Source: Chelonoidis abingdonii (lineage: Eukaryota > Chordata > Testudines > Testudinidae). From it: DNA of 64,000 nucleotides. This document shows, piece after piece, positions 9,661 through 20,740 of the stretch (within the stretch, counting starts at the first letter, position 1; each line of letters starts with the position of its first letter). The notes below the pieces were generated by a model that saw only the letters and a list, made by a program, of their open reading frames with translations, ran no database searches and had not been told where the DNA came from. Where the stretch lies: positions 17,611,736-17,675,735 of the forward strand of contig NC_133770.1 of the NCBI RefSeq assembly GCF_003597395.2. Direction: 5' to 3'. The position numbers and the translations under genes were made by a program.

Positions 9661-10155
9661 CTTAGCACCTGGGAGCAGAAATATAGCTGGGAATAATCTA
9701 CTGATAGAGTTGTGGAGGTAGATAACTAAGAGGAAAGAGACAATTTTCCTTCTGATCTTTCTGACTTTTTTAAATCTTTGATTGTGCTTTTACAAACAAA
9801 TTGGAAAAAAAAATCCAAATCAGAACAGAAAATAGCCCATGTTTGCCCAGGTTCACAAGCCTGTCAAGCTAAATCAGGATTGAGCACAGTCTCAAGCAAA
9901 AATAGGCAGAGTATCTGGCCAAATGCCTCCTTCCCCATGGGCTCAAGGAGAGATTCACTGGGTTGAGATGAAATTACAAGATACATTTATCCCTAAACTA
10001 TTTGAGTGTGAGCATGTTGTCCTTAATCAAATACTACCATTCAAGATCAGGACATGTCTGACCCTTCCTTATTAGTCTGGGTGCATATCTGGTCATTCAA
10101 CCAAAAAAGCCTTGATTAAGGTCTGTGAGGAGCAACCTCTTCATTACTGAGTATA
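9661..10155. other. No gene seen
   Basis: Unique-looking AT-rich sequence. No supported feature. Confidence 0.5.
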
Positions 10156-10272
10156 ATGGATTATGATGTGTTAATTTTGTTGGATTTATCAACAGCATTT
10201 GACACTGTTAATCCCAGGATACTTGTCCATCAGCTGTCTTCTGTGCTTGACATTCAGGGAGTTGTACTCAAA
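10156..10272 (+). mobile_element. LINE reverse transcriptase fragment (L2/CR1 type)
   Basis: The frame from 10156 reads VLILLDLSTAFDTVNPRILV. This matches the LLDLSAAFDTVD-type motif A of L2/CR1-clade reverse transcriptases, including the first catalytic aspartate. It continues as LSSVLDIQGVVLK, equivalent to the GI-RG block. The remainder of the RT is not recognisable on either side, so only a short fossil survives. Confidence 0.7.
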
Positions 10273-13200
10273 GGAAAGGCTTTGCTTCCTATCTCCTTTC
10301 TGCCCCCCCCAAATATGGCAAAGAGTTAGCTTGAACTTTACAGTAAACAAAAATTACAAATATCTTGCATATAGCAGAACAGTAATGCACAGATTCTGTT
10401 TAATTTTTTCAGGAGCATATTCAATAGTCAATAGCATGTTCAAAGTCGATGTGCTGTTTAACATATGTCATTGGACATCATTGCACAACTATACAATGTA
10501 TTGTAAATCTAATCTAAACTTTCATATTATGTTTTTATTTCCACAATATCTGAGTGTCTCAGAAAGGCTATCTTTTCAGCCATAGCAGCTTGTGCTCTAA
10601 CTTCCTACCTCCTTCTCCCTTAGTCAGTTCCTATGACTTTGCTGTGGATGCATCTCAGGTGTCAACCTTGAGTTCATAGATATTTGGATCCATCTGATTT
10701 AATCAAAACATCACTCACTTGCAGGTATCAAGAAAAACAACAACGGCATTTATATGTGCCTAGATACAGCAGCAGAGAGAAAAATTCTGACTGGCCAGCA
10801 AAATAAAATATTCATTTTCCTTTGAAGACTGTCAGTCCAGATCCCCACACTTGGAAAGTGCTCATTTACTCCATACAAACCTGCAATCCTCTAGAATATT
10901 CTGACCATTAGGGCTCTGCAGACAAGACTTTAAGCCATGAAGTGCCCTGTACAAAACACTATGGTACGGAGATATGGCCTCACCAAATTCAGTTTCTTCT
11001 AGTTGCAGAAGGAGAAAGTTTGGAGCTTCCTCTGGTCCTCTGTCTTTTAGAAGGTCAGTTTTCCTCCCCTTTAACTAGAGATAATTGTTAGTACTTTAGG
11101 AATTTTGTAGATTAAAAAAGTTTTTGAGTTTTCTTAGGGGATGTTTCCCCTCCTTTTTTTAGGAAGACCTGAGTCCCTGTTAACTGTTAGGGAGAGTGGA
11201 GCCCACAAAACAGACAGATTTAAAGAAAGCCCTTTTTGTAGTTCAAAAGTCCCCGCCTCTTATCTTCACTCCAAGTCTGAGAGGTTTGGGTGAGGGGCAT
11301 ATGTTAGATAGATGCTCCATCTCCCTGAATTTCATTAGTTGGGCACGTAAGGATCTCAAGTTCCACTGTGAGCCATACTGACAAAGGGTTGCTTTGAGAA
11401 GTTACCTAACTGCTATTTGTATGTAGGGCTTCCTTTTGACTCCTGTGAAAACATGTATCCCTGGTGATGGGCAAGTGTGTGGATGGCAGCCAGCTGGAGA
11501 CCCTCTTGCAGAACATCTAATTTGGAAGTCATGCTGCCAGTTCCACTGAGGTAAAATCCATTCCCCCCATCCTCCAGCAGAAGAATGAAGCTTTGTAAAA
11601 ACTTACATAGTGGAATTCAATCTCTAAAATGAATGTAATTACGAGTATAATCATTCATCATATGGGGATTAGAGCTCTGCTATCACATTAAATATGGGTC
11701 TAAAATGCAGAGAAATTACTCAATCCACATGGATTTTTTAATATTTTTTGACAATCTTTACCTAATGTATTTTATGTTGGGCTCTGTTTAGATTAGATCT
11801 TTTCTAATTTTGATTTCTAATTCCCTGACACAAGGAAGATCACATGATCCACTAATGAGCTTCTCTGGAGTATATTAAAACAATTGGTCTGGGCAGAGCT
11901 TGGGAACTGTATAGTAAATCTCTTAAAGATTGTGTAGTGGACGACACTAATAAAAACAACAATTTATCAATACTATTAATAAAGTGATAATCCAGGAACC
12001 ATGTAAATATTTTATGTGATGTGAGCTAAAAGAGCTATTAACAGTTGATTAAACAGCTGAAATTAAGAAGTAGGGACGAACTGGTTTAGAAGATTAGAAA
12101 AAACTGTAGAAATAATGATTCAAAAGGAAGTTGTCAGAATATGAGCTGAGTATGCTTTTACCCAACAGAATTTAACATACACCTGGTGTCCTCAGCCAAA
12201 ATTAGTATGAATGGTAGAGCAAAACTCACTAGTTAACTATTATGAAATGGGGATTATGAAAGAAGGAACCAGCCTGATTGATGAAGATGCTGACTTTGTG
12301 AATAACTTGCGTAACAGCACGTTGGGTTGCTTTAATCATGGATCCTACCATGAATTTGTGTTCTCCACCCCATATCCTTCCGGAGACTGTCACTCCAGTT
12401 CCTGCTGTTGCTGCTTCTGATTATGCAAGAGAGTCAATCTCTCTTGCCACTCTTCTTCTTCCTTTCCAGATGCAGTACTTGTGACTACTTCTCATAATGT
12501 GTCCATCACGGCAGCATCTGAGCACCATGTCATATCTATTCTGCTGCTCAGTCAGCAGTAACAGTTGTGTTGGCTCATCCACCTTCAGCTCTGGTTACCT
12601 CTGATACATCTGCCTTGTTGACATGATTTTGGCGTGTTTGTGTTGCTTCCAATCATGGAGCATGGTCTGCTTCTTGCCAAAGACTTTGACCATCTCCTGA
12701 GCTCAAAATGCCCCACTGTTTCTGGGTATAGATTGTAACCCACTAGCCATCCACTTTACCTGAGGTCTTTTAAACAAGTCCTGCTGAGCTGGTCCTTAGC
12801 AAGTCCTGTAACATTAATTCCTCTCATGATCCATTTCTGCTAGTTGAGCCTTTCTGAATTCTCTGGAATTCATATGTGTAGACTTGACCCTCTCTAGCTT
12901 GAAACTGCAAAGAAACATTTTTTATTATTATTATTTCATGAGCCTACTGGTAAAAGAGAAGATTTTGATCTGGAACCTCCAGAAATAGAACAAATATACA
13001 AAAGAGGTGGAAACTTTATCATTTGAATTGCTTAAAGAAATTAAAATGGAGTAACATCCTGGAAACGTAGGGAACTGGCACTGGAAGTATCTGATGGGAG
13101 AAGGACAGTTGGTGTAAAGCAGCAAAATCTAAAGCAAGTAAGGTTGCTAGATGCACTGTATGAGACTTGTTCTAGGTATAAGGGACTCGTGAGAAAAGTG

Positions 13201-13573
13201 AAAAGCAGACAGCAGAATGAAGTGTGTATGGAAAGGAATAGAAGGAGAGGAGATATGAAAATAGGGACAACAAATGAAGAACTTTGAAGGCAAGGAGGAG
13301 ATGGGGTGAAATTAGGAAGGATTCAGCAGAGTGAATCAATGAAGGGAGGATAAATTATAGATAAATAAGCCTTGGGATACACATCTAGAAAGTTCAGTAA
13401 TGAGGAAAGATGTCACTGGGGACAATGAAAGATCTGAGAGGACGGGGAGGGGGAACTACTGATTTTTCTTTCTTAATAGCTTTTTTTTTTTGCTAGGGCA
13501 CCAAGACCAGAGCTGCCTCTGCCTTTCTAGCCATCCCTTCTGGTATTACTTTCCTTTCTTCACCACTCTGACC
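10273..13573. other. Long stretch without a supported gene
   Basis: Mostly AT-rich. Short ORFs (for example at 12211-12420) show no recognisable domains. The segment 12340-12800 is less AT-rich and may be an unidentified old repeat. Confidence 0.45.
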
Positions 13574-13749
13574 CTCTAAAGCAGGCCTGCACAACATGCG
13601 GCCCGCGGAGGGATTCTAAACCCCACGCACACGGGAAACACCGCAGCTCCCGGTGGTGTGCCTGCCCGCCGGCAGGAGCCAGCAGTGCGGGTGGCTGCAT
13701 CCTGCCCAATCAGAGCTGCGGGGGTGGGGCTTTCAGGCATGCTGCTGAC

Positions 13750-14735
13750 CCCCTCCCCAGTGGGGCACGGGCAGGGAGCCCTTCCACGCTGCTGTCCTCC
13801 CCAGCGGGACACGGAGCCCTCGCACGCCGCCACCCCACCAGCAGAACATGGACACGGAACCCTCGTGGGCCGCCTCCCCCTCCCCAGGGCTGGCTCTACA
13901 GTTTTCACCGCCCCAAGCGGGGCGCTGAATTGCTGCCGCGGGGGGCTGGGGCAGTCCATGTGCCCTTATGGTGGCAGGCGCGTTTCTGTGGTGGTGGCAA
14001 TTCGGCGGCAGCTTTTATGTTTAGCTGAAGCCGCCGCAGACAACTAAACATAGAAGCTGCCCCTGTGGAAACACGCCTGCTGGCCTAAGGGCACACGGAC
14101 TGTCCCCGCCCTCCGAGACGGTGGCAATTCGGTGTGCTGCTTGGGGGAAAAACAACAGGGACTGCCGCCCCTTGCAGATTGCCGCCCCAAGCACTAGCTT
14201 GGAATGCTGGTACCTGGAGCCTGCCCTGCCCCCCACCCCCACAGTGGGACACAGACACGGGGAACACGGGCACGGAGCCCTTGCCCCCCCCCTCCCCCCA
14301 GCGGAACACGGGCACGGAGCCCTCGTGCACTGCCGGACACCCCCTCAGGGGAACACGGGCACGGAGCCCTTGCACCCCCCCCCCCACCAGCAGAACATGG
14401 GCACGGAGCCCTCGCTCGCTGCCGGACCCCTCTCCCCAGCAAGGCACGAGCATGGAGCCCTCGCATGCCACTGCCCACCCCCCACCAGCAGAACACGGGC
14501 ACGGACCCCTCGCATGCCACTGCCTGGCCCCCAGCGGAACACGGGCATGGAGGCCTCGTGCACCACCGCTCCTCCCGCACCCCAGCGGGACATGAGCATG
14601 GCGCCCTCGTGAGCTGCTGTCCCCCCCCAGCGGGATACGGGCATGGAGCCCTCATGAGCCACCGACCCTCCCGCCCCAAGTGGGACACGGGCATGGAGCC
14701 CTCGTGCGCCACCGCCCCTCCTCAGCGGGACACAG
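13750..14735 (+). repeat. GC-rich minisatellite, units of about 42-51 bp
   Basis: Units are built around GAACACGGGCACGGAGCCCT with variable C-rich spacers ending CCAGCG. About a dozen units can be followed, two or three before and about ten after the insertion at 13885-14228. The units vary in length and so generate long open frames in several phases on both strands. I do not regard these as genes. Confidence 0.85.
13885..14228. mobile_element. Short hAT-like element nested in the minisatellite
   Basis: Left end CAGGGCTGGCTCTACAG. Right end, read inversely, CAGGGCAGGCTCCAGG. Near both ends lies the motif GCCGCCCCAAGC. The middle contains inverted segments around GGCAATTCGG and AAGCTGCC. It splits the tandem array, so it arrived later. 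The flanking DNA is so C-rich that a target duplication cannot be judged. Confidence 0.65.
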
Positions 14736-16019
14736 GGCTCAGCCGCCGCCCCATCCTGAGAGCTTTTTGCGCCCCCCAAATCTTGGAGCCAGAGGGACCT
14801 GCTGGCTCTTAGGCTCTCTGCATGCTGCCGGTGTAACGACACTTTGAGCAACCCTCCCGTTTTGCAACTAGGTTCAGTTTCTGCCGCATCACAAAACCAT
14901 CTGTGCTCCTGCTCAGGAATTGCTGCCGCCTGGTCCATGGGGTTGCAGATCGGGAGGGATGATTGAGGCAGGCTCTTTCACTTTTTTCCAGCAGGTCCCA
15001 TTGGTGCTTTTCCTGGCCAATGGGAGCCATGGAGCTCGAGCTTCTGGTGGGCGCAGGACGTGGAGAGTTTGGAGACTCCACTTGCCGCTCTCACCCTAGG
15101 AGCCAGAAACCTCCCAGCTGGGCTGGTGTGTGCAGTCAGGGAAGGGGGCAGGGTGTGGTGGAGTGAGTGTCTGAGAGGTGTGCCGGGGGTGTTGGGCTGT
15201 GAGGGTGTGGAGGGCGCTGGGCAGTGGGGGAGGTTTGTGTGTTTTGTGGTGCTAGGCATTGGGGACCTGTTGGGGGTGCTGGGCAGTGGGGGGATCTGTG
15301 TGTGTCAGGGCACTGGGCAGCGGTGGTCTGTGTGGGGCATTGTTTAGTTGTGGTGGTGGTGGGGCTGTGGGAAGGGCACTGGGAGGGAGGGAGGAGAAAT
15401 CTGTGTGTATTGGGAAACTAATGAGTAGGGGATTCAGTGTGAGGTGCTGACATGTATTAAGAGTTACCAGCTGAATTGAGGACTGATAGATCTGGACAGA
15501 GTTTATACTGAATGGGCAAATGAAAAAGATTGCAGGGAAAAACAGTAAGGTTAGTTTAGCAGTCTTTGACATTTTGACCAATAAGGAAATTAAAATGCAT
15601 TTGTAATTACATATCTTATTCTTGGCTGATAATCATTTATTGATATTTTTTAGGAAAATTTTCAATTTAAAACACAAACTTTTGTTTTTCTTTTTTTACT
15701 TATGATATCTCCATCTGAAAATCCATATAAACTGACACAAATTGCAAATTTAAAACTTTTTAAAGGTATAAGCATTTTACTCGCTTGGGCACATTTGTCT
15801 CATGGCACACAAATTTGAACTCTGCTTCAAAAATGTGCACAGAAGAAATTTTTCTTTTACCTTAATTATACTATCTTAGGAGTCCGCTATAACATATTAC
15901 CAAGGTTCAATACAAAGTCATATAAAAGTTATACAAAAATATATAATGCAGAGATTTATCTACAACTGCATTGATTGACTGCTGTGTGCAGTAATATAGT
16001 AATATGTAATATGTACTGT

Positions 16020-17793
16020 TTCCAAAGACAAAATACTGTGCCTCATGTGTCATGAAATGTTAGCCGTTCCGAAAGAATATAACCTTCGGTGGCACTTTGA
16101 AACTAAACATCCCAATCTTACCAAATTGAACCCAAATGAAAAAATAATTAAAGCAGCCAGTTTAGCGAAAAACCTTAGTGGAGAACAGCAAATTTTCAAG
16201 AAAGTGAGCACTGATACGGTTACTAAAGGAAGCTTTCAAATTTCTAAGGAAATTGCTGCTGCTGGGAAATGCTTCACAGAAGGCGAGTTTTTAAAAAAAG
16301 TGTATGTTGATTGCTGTATCCGTGTGATGTCCAGAAAAGAAGGGAATATTTGAAAATGTTAGTCTATCACGCATGACTGTACAGAGCTGACATTTCTACC
16401 AATCTAAGTGATCAGTTAAAGCAGAGAGTGTCAGTGAATTCTGCTTTTACTCCCTAGCTATGGATGAAAGCACTGATTTAAAAAACACCGCCCAATTTAT
16501 TTTTACTAGAGGTATTGATAAAAACTTTGAAATTACTGAAGAACTCGTTGGCATGTGCTCCATGACGGGTCGCACAACCGGAAAAGAAATCTCCAGTGAA
16601 GTCATAAAGTGCATGAACGATAAATTGGGACTAGATTTCATAAACTTGGTGGCCATTTGTACTGACGGTGTTCCAGCTATGTGCCGAAAAAAATGTTGGA
16701 GCAGTTACTCTTCTTGAAAAATTTGTCAGGAGACAAATAACCAAACATCACTACATTATACATCAGCCGGTTTTGCGTAGCAAAGTCTTAAAATTTGAGC
16801 CTGTAATGTCAGTGGTAGTTTCCATTGTAAACTACATCTGTTCTAGCGGACTAAAACATAGGACATTTTGAGCGTTTCTTGAAGGAGTAGACGCCAAGTG
16901 CAGCAACTTAATCTACCATACAGAAGTGAGGTGGTTGAGTCGAGGAAGAGTGTTCCAGCATTTCGTTGCTTTGAAAGAGGAGGTAGCAAAATTCCTAGAA
17001 AATGGGCCAATAAAATTCCCAGAGCTTGAAAATGAGTCTTGGAATAAAGATCTCTTTTTCTATTGTGATATTACAGCACACCTGAATGATCTCAACATTC
17101 AACTTCAGAGAAAAAGTCAACTTATATTTCAAATGTGTGCAGCAGTGAAAGCTTTCAAAATGAAACTGAAACTTTTCAGAAGTCAGCTGTCAAAAGGTGA
17201 AATGTGTCACTTTCCCAATTGTGCACAGCATATCTCTCAGCTTAAACACACTGAGTTAGGAAAAAATACGCAAAGCATATTAATCTTTTGATTGAAGAAT
17301 TTGACAGAAGACTTACTTTGTCTAAAGAAGAAGACATCCAGTTGAAACTGATTGAAGATCCCTTTTCTGTGGATCCAGAGGAAGTGCCACTAGATTTGCA
17401 GTTAGAGGTTATTGAACTTCAGTGTTCAGCAGTTTACCAAAATAAGCACAGAGAAAGCAGCCTGCAGGACCTCTACAGAAGTCTGGACAATGAAAAATAC
17501 AAAAATTTTATTGAAGTTGCACTGAAAACGTTCAGCATTTTTGGAATCACTTACATATGCGAACAAACATTTTCCATCATGAACATGAATAAAAACAAGC
17601 AACGTTCTTCTCTGACTGATGACCATTTGGAAGATATTGTGAAAATATCCACTTCAAATATGACCCCTGAATACGACAAGCTTGTTGCAGAAAAGAGATG
17701 TAATATCTCTCATTCAATTTGCAAGGTAATTATGAAAAGTACAAATGTTTTCTCTCAACGGAACAGGTGTTTTTCATTTTTCCATGATTCATA
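16020..17793 (+). pseudogene. hAT transposase, broken by frameshifts and a stop
   Basis: The fragments appear in order in a single orientation. First comes a BED-type zinc finger (CLMCHEM and RWHFETKH, near 16036-16107). A catalytic-core segment starts MDESTDLKNTAQFIF at 16460 and ends CTDGVPAMC near 16680, giving the first two acidic residues. The RW block TEVRWLSRGRVFQHFVAL lies near 16924. The C-terminal hAT dimerisation domain runs from LYRSLDNEKYKNF through ICEQTFSIMNMNKNKQRSSL to EYDKLVAEKRCN. Breaks occur near 16350, 16685 and 17285, with a TGA at 16869. The family resembles the transposases related to domesticated GTF2IRD2, ZBED5 and FAM200 proteins. The gene cannot yield an active transposase as it stands. 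Confidence 0.88.
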
Positions 17794-18099
17794 AATTTTT
17801 TAAAAAAAAATTGTTTGATTTAATTGAAAAATTATTAAAAAAGTATCACCCCCCATCCCCAACCTTCCTTTTTGGCCCACAGCTGTTTTGGTGGGGCGGT
17901 GCTGGGGAAGGAGGGTTTGTTTCTGCAGGGCTGGGTGGTGCTGGGGGGGGGGTGTTTCTCTGGGTGGGGGGTTGGCCCTCAGCAGTTTTCTTTGGAGTAA
18001 TATGGCCCTCGCCGCTTTATGAGTTGTGCAGGCCTGCTCAAAACTATCTGGTTACTGTAGGCGGCTCTTATTTTTCTTTGGCTGGTCTGTAAAAACCAA

Positions 18100-19740
18100 A
18101 ATTCTCTTCTGAACTCAGGCTCCCCAAATCATATTAGGAACTAATTGTAACCCTTCTGCCCATCTGAGTTGGCAGCAAGAAGGGCCGGGATCAGTATCTA
18201 GGGGTTCCGTTTCAATAACGCAATGCAAAACCAGCTCGGACTCCCACCCAGTGACCTGGGACAATTACATACCACCCCCTGAGCATCTCTAAGAGGCAAT
18301 ACTTCCCCTCTTGCAAGCACAGAGTCTGAGTGTAGCAAAATCCTTTTAATAAAGGAGGGAAACAATGCAGCATTACGTTGGGGAAACACCACAAACAAGA
18401 TTCATAACACAAACGACCCACCCCCAAGCTAGTTTGGCAGTGTCCTTTTCCCTTCAGGATCTTAAGTCCAACCACCCAAAAGATCACCCCAAAATCCCAA
18501 AAGTCTAACACCCCAAGAGTCTCTTGAGTCTAGCAACCCAAAAATCCCCCCAAAAGTCCAGCAACCCAAAAGTCTCTGTCTCTGGTCAGTGCAGCCCCCG
18601 AGTTCAAAAGTTTATCTGCAGAGTTCTACACCCCCACCTGGGTGGAAATGGGGCAGGGGGAGAAAGGGGCATGAGGGGCATTAAGAGGCACCCTATGTGG
18701 TCCAAGACTGACTGCCCTGCCTCTCCATAGGGTTCTGGTGCACTCTTCACCACGAGCCACTCCACTCCACCAGCTGTCCCCCACCAGCTGTTCCATGAGC
18801 CACTCCTGCCATCTCATGAACTACTCTGCTCTGCACTGCTTCACTCCCCTCACCATCCCATGGGCTACTCCAACCATCCCACAAACTGCTCAGCTCAGCT
18901 CACTGTTCCATGGGCTGCTGTAACCATCCCACAAACTGCTCTGCCAGCTACTTAGCAATATATCTTCAGGCTTACCCACTAGTCAACACAGCACTCAATA
19001 ATCTCAACTCCCAGCAATCTTAGCTCTTTAATGATTTCAGCTCTTAGTGATATCTGGTTTAATAGGGAAGCCCCAAGCTGGTACATTATTAGCCCAAAGT
19101 AAATTTAGCATAGCAGCCTACAATTAAATCCTTAATAGAATCAAAACTAGCTCTGCTATTCAACAGTAGACAGAGAAGATACGGGGGGGGACCCAACCCA
19201 TCAAAAACCTACTCTCAACTCTCTCAATTCACTGGGCTTTGTAACCCATGTCCCTTGTCTAGCAAGTGGTACTTAGTTGATGTTGAGTCTCTGTGCCATA
19301 AAACAGTTCTGCTGGCCTTGATTCACATAATCAGGGTAACAACACTTTATTCTTCGTGCTCTAATAACAGAGAAACTGGGGATCCCAGAGCAGCCAAAGT
19401 GATCATTTGGGCAGCTGTGGGCTCATGCTAGGTGGGGTGGGTGTGCCTATGCAAATAAGACCAGCTTCTGAAGTTCTTTTCCACACTTGCCACAATTCAC
19501 CACCAGATGTCAGGGTAGAGCTCATCCTGGCTCTGCTTACATAATTATCTGATGGCACATGTGTGTTTCCCAGCATGCATGGTGGAAGGATTAATTTTCC
19601 ATGCTGAATAAATAGCCAACTCTGAAGCCACTTTATCAAGAGCAGTTTTTGGTTTAAAAAACTCTGGCCGCGTTATTTCCCGGTCTCACTCTGTGCTTGC
19701 CTTCTGCAACCTCAGCTAAGAGGTGTATAAGTTAAAACGA
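18100..19740 (-). mobile_element. LTR-like repeat, probably minus orientation
   Basis: The stretch has a moderately GC-rich composition unlike its neighbours. It includes runs of CCCAAAAGTC variants at 18470-18600. TTTTAATAAAGGAG at about 18345 could act as a poly(A) signal on either strand. I recognise the overall type as an interspersed LTR-like repeat but found no paired LTR, primer site or retroviral gene. Boundaries are approximate. Confidence 0.35.
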
Positions 19741-19924
19741 TTTTTGTCTCCGCTCACTTCAAATAAGTTGACTCATCACAATAAGGCTCTCAGGCCCCTT
19801 CTCTCCCTGCCCCTCTGAAGCAGAGGGCAGGCCATAACCTGGAGAGAGGGGTAACCCCTGACCTACCGCTATCTCTTCTCCTGGGGAGAGTGGGTGGGTG
19901 CTCTTTTGGCTAACCTCCTGGGCT

Positions 19925-20060
19925 GGACTGTGAGGTTAGGACTTGTGTTCAGTTCCCAGCTCTATCACACCTTCCTGTGCCAGATCAGGTAAGTCACGTG
20001 GGCTCTCTCTGTGCCTCAGTTCCCCATTTGTAACATGGGGCTCATCCTTGAGAGTCCTCC
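19925..20060 (+). mobile_element. MIR-like SINE just upstream of the CpG island
   Basis: Motifs TGTGTTCAGTTCCCAGCTCT, then AAGTCACGTGGGC, then GTGCCTCAGTTCCCCATTTG and TAACATGGGG are in MIR order. It lies about 150 bases upstream of the island. Confidence 0.75.
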
Positions 20061-20199
20061 TCCTCCTAGCCCTGTGTGTCTGTGCAGCCCCTAGCCCGAT
20101 GGGGTGGGCACGGAGCCCCCAAGAGTTGGCTGTGCCTTGTCACACCTCGCTCGCCCCTAGGGGAATCTCTCGTCTCCCGCAAGCCCAAGGAGAACAGGG

Positions 20200-20740
20200 A
20201 GTGGTGCACGGAGAGCGCTTCCCACAGCGCATAACAGGTACCGCCCCGCCCCCAGCGGGCCTGCCTCTAGTGTCATGGACGGCGGCCGGCACGCGTGCGT
20301 CACGTGACGGGGCTGGGCGGAGGGGCGGTCACGTGGCGCAGGAGCCGCCGCCGCAGCGCGTCGCGAGCCCAGTGCAGTCTGTCGGCGCCGCTTACGGCCA
20401 GCATCAGCCGCCAGGGCCGGGCGCGCGCGAGATGCCGCCGTCCGACTGCCGCAAGCTGGCGGGCCCGGGCTGCTGGAGCAGGGGTGAGTGCGCGCGAGCG
20501 CCGGGCTGGAGCCCCTGGGCAGAAGCGGGGGCGGCGCCGTCCCGAGCTGCCAGCCTGGCGGGGAGGCGCAGGCAGCGGGGCTCGCCCCTGTGGAGCCAGC
20601 GGCCCAGCCCCTGGATCCCTGCCTTCCTCCGTGCACGGGCGGTGGCCACGCACCCGCTCTGGTCATGCTAGGTGGCCAGGGGAGCCCCCGCGGGCTCCGA
20701 AACTCCTCCCTGGGAAGCCCGGCCGGGGCCAGGAGTCCGG
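20200..20740 (+). promoter_or_regulatory. GALNT11: CpG island, likely GALNT11 promoter
   Basis: This is the only dense CpG island of the promoter type in the window. CG dinucleotides are frequent from about 20220 to 20710. It contains GC boxes (GGGCGG) and two E-box palindromes, GTCACGTGAC at 20299-20308 and GTCACGTGGC at 20328-20337. No TATA box is seen. A good splice donor follows at 20484. The next supported exon on this strand is GALNT11 exon 2 at 50985, so it is the best candidate promoter for that gene. The link is inference because no transcript evidence is available. Confidence 0.7.
20345..20483 (+). other. GALNT11: Probable noncoding first exon of GALNT11
   Basis: The start is a guess just downstream of the E-boxes. 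The end is set by the donor GCAGGG/GTGAGT at 20483/20484. An ATG at 20432 opens a short frame (MPPSDCRKLAGPGCWSR). If the exon is spliced to 50985 as proposed, this frame stops two codons after the junction, so it would be an upstream ORF, not the protein start. The long ORFs across the island on both strands are due to its GC content. Confidence 0.5.

Larger units (their letters stand above)
13582..18036 (+). mobile_element. Autonomous-type hAT element, nearly full length, inactive
   Basis: The ends are CAGGCCTGCACAAC on the left and its exact inverse GTTGTGCAGGCCTG on the right. Flanking 8-mers CTCTAAAG (13574-13581) and CTCAAAAC (18037-18044) agree at 6 of 8 positions, as for an aged target duplication. 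The element is 4455 bp long. It contains a minisatellite, a nested hAT-like insertion, a G/T-rich segment (15130-15420) and a broken transposase gene in the same orientation. Its subterminal GCGGCCCGCGGAG and GGCCCTCGCCGC segments are typical of such hATs. Confidence 0.85.

Noticed and set aside
12211..12420. 69-codon ORF
   Set aside because: No domain, no splice or promoter context, and a low-complexity serine/cysteine end.
14121..14938. Overlapping ORFs of 130-200 codons on both strands
   Set aside because: They are translations of the GC-rich minisatellite; the unit-based repetition explains them.
19993..20000. GTCACGTG E-box upstream of the island
   Set aside because: It falls inside a MIR copy and matches the MIR motif AAGTCACTTGGGC after one change, so it is probably incidental.
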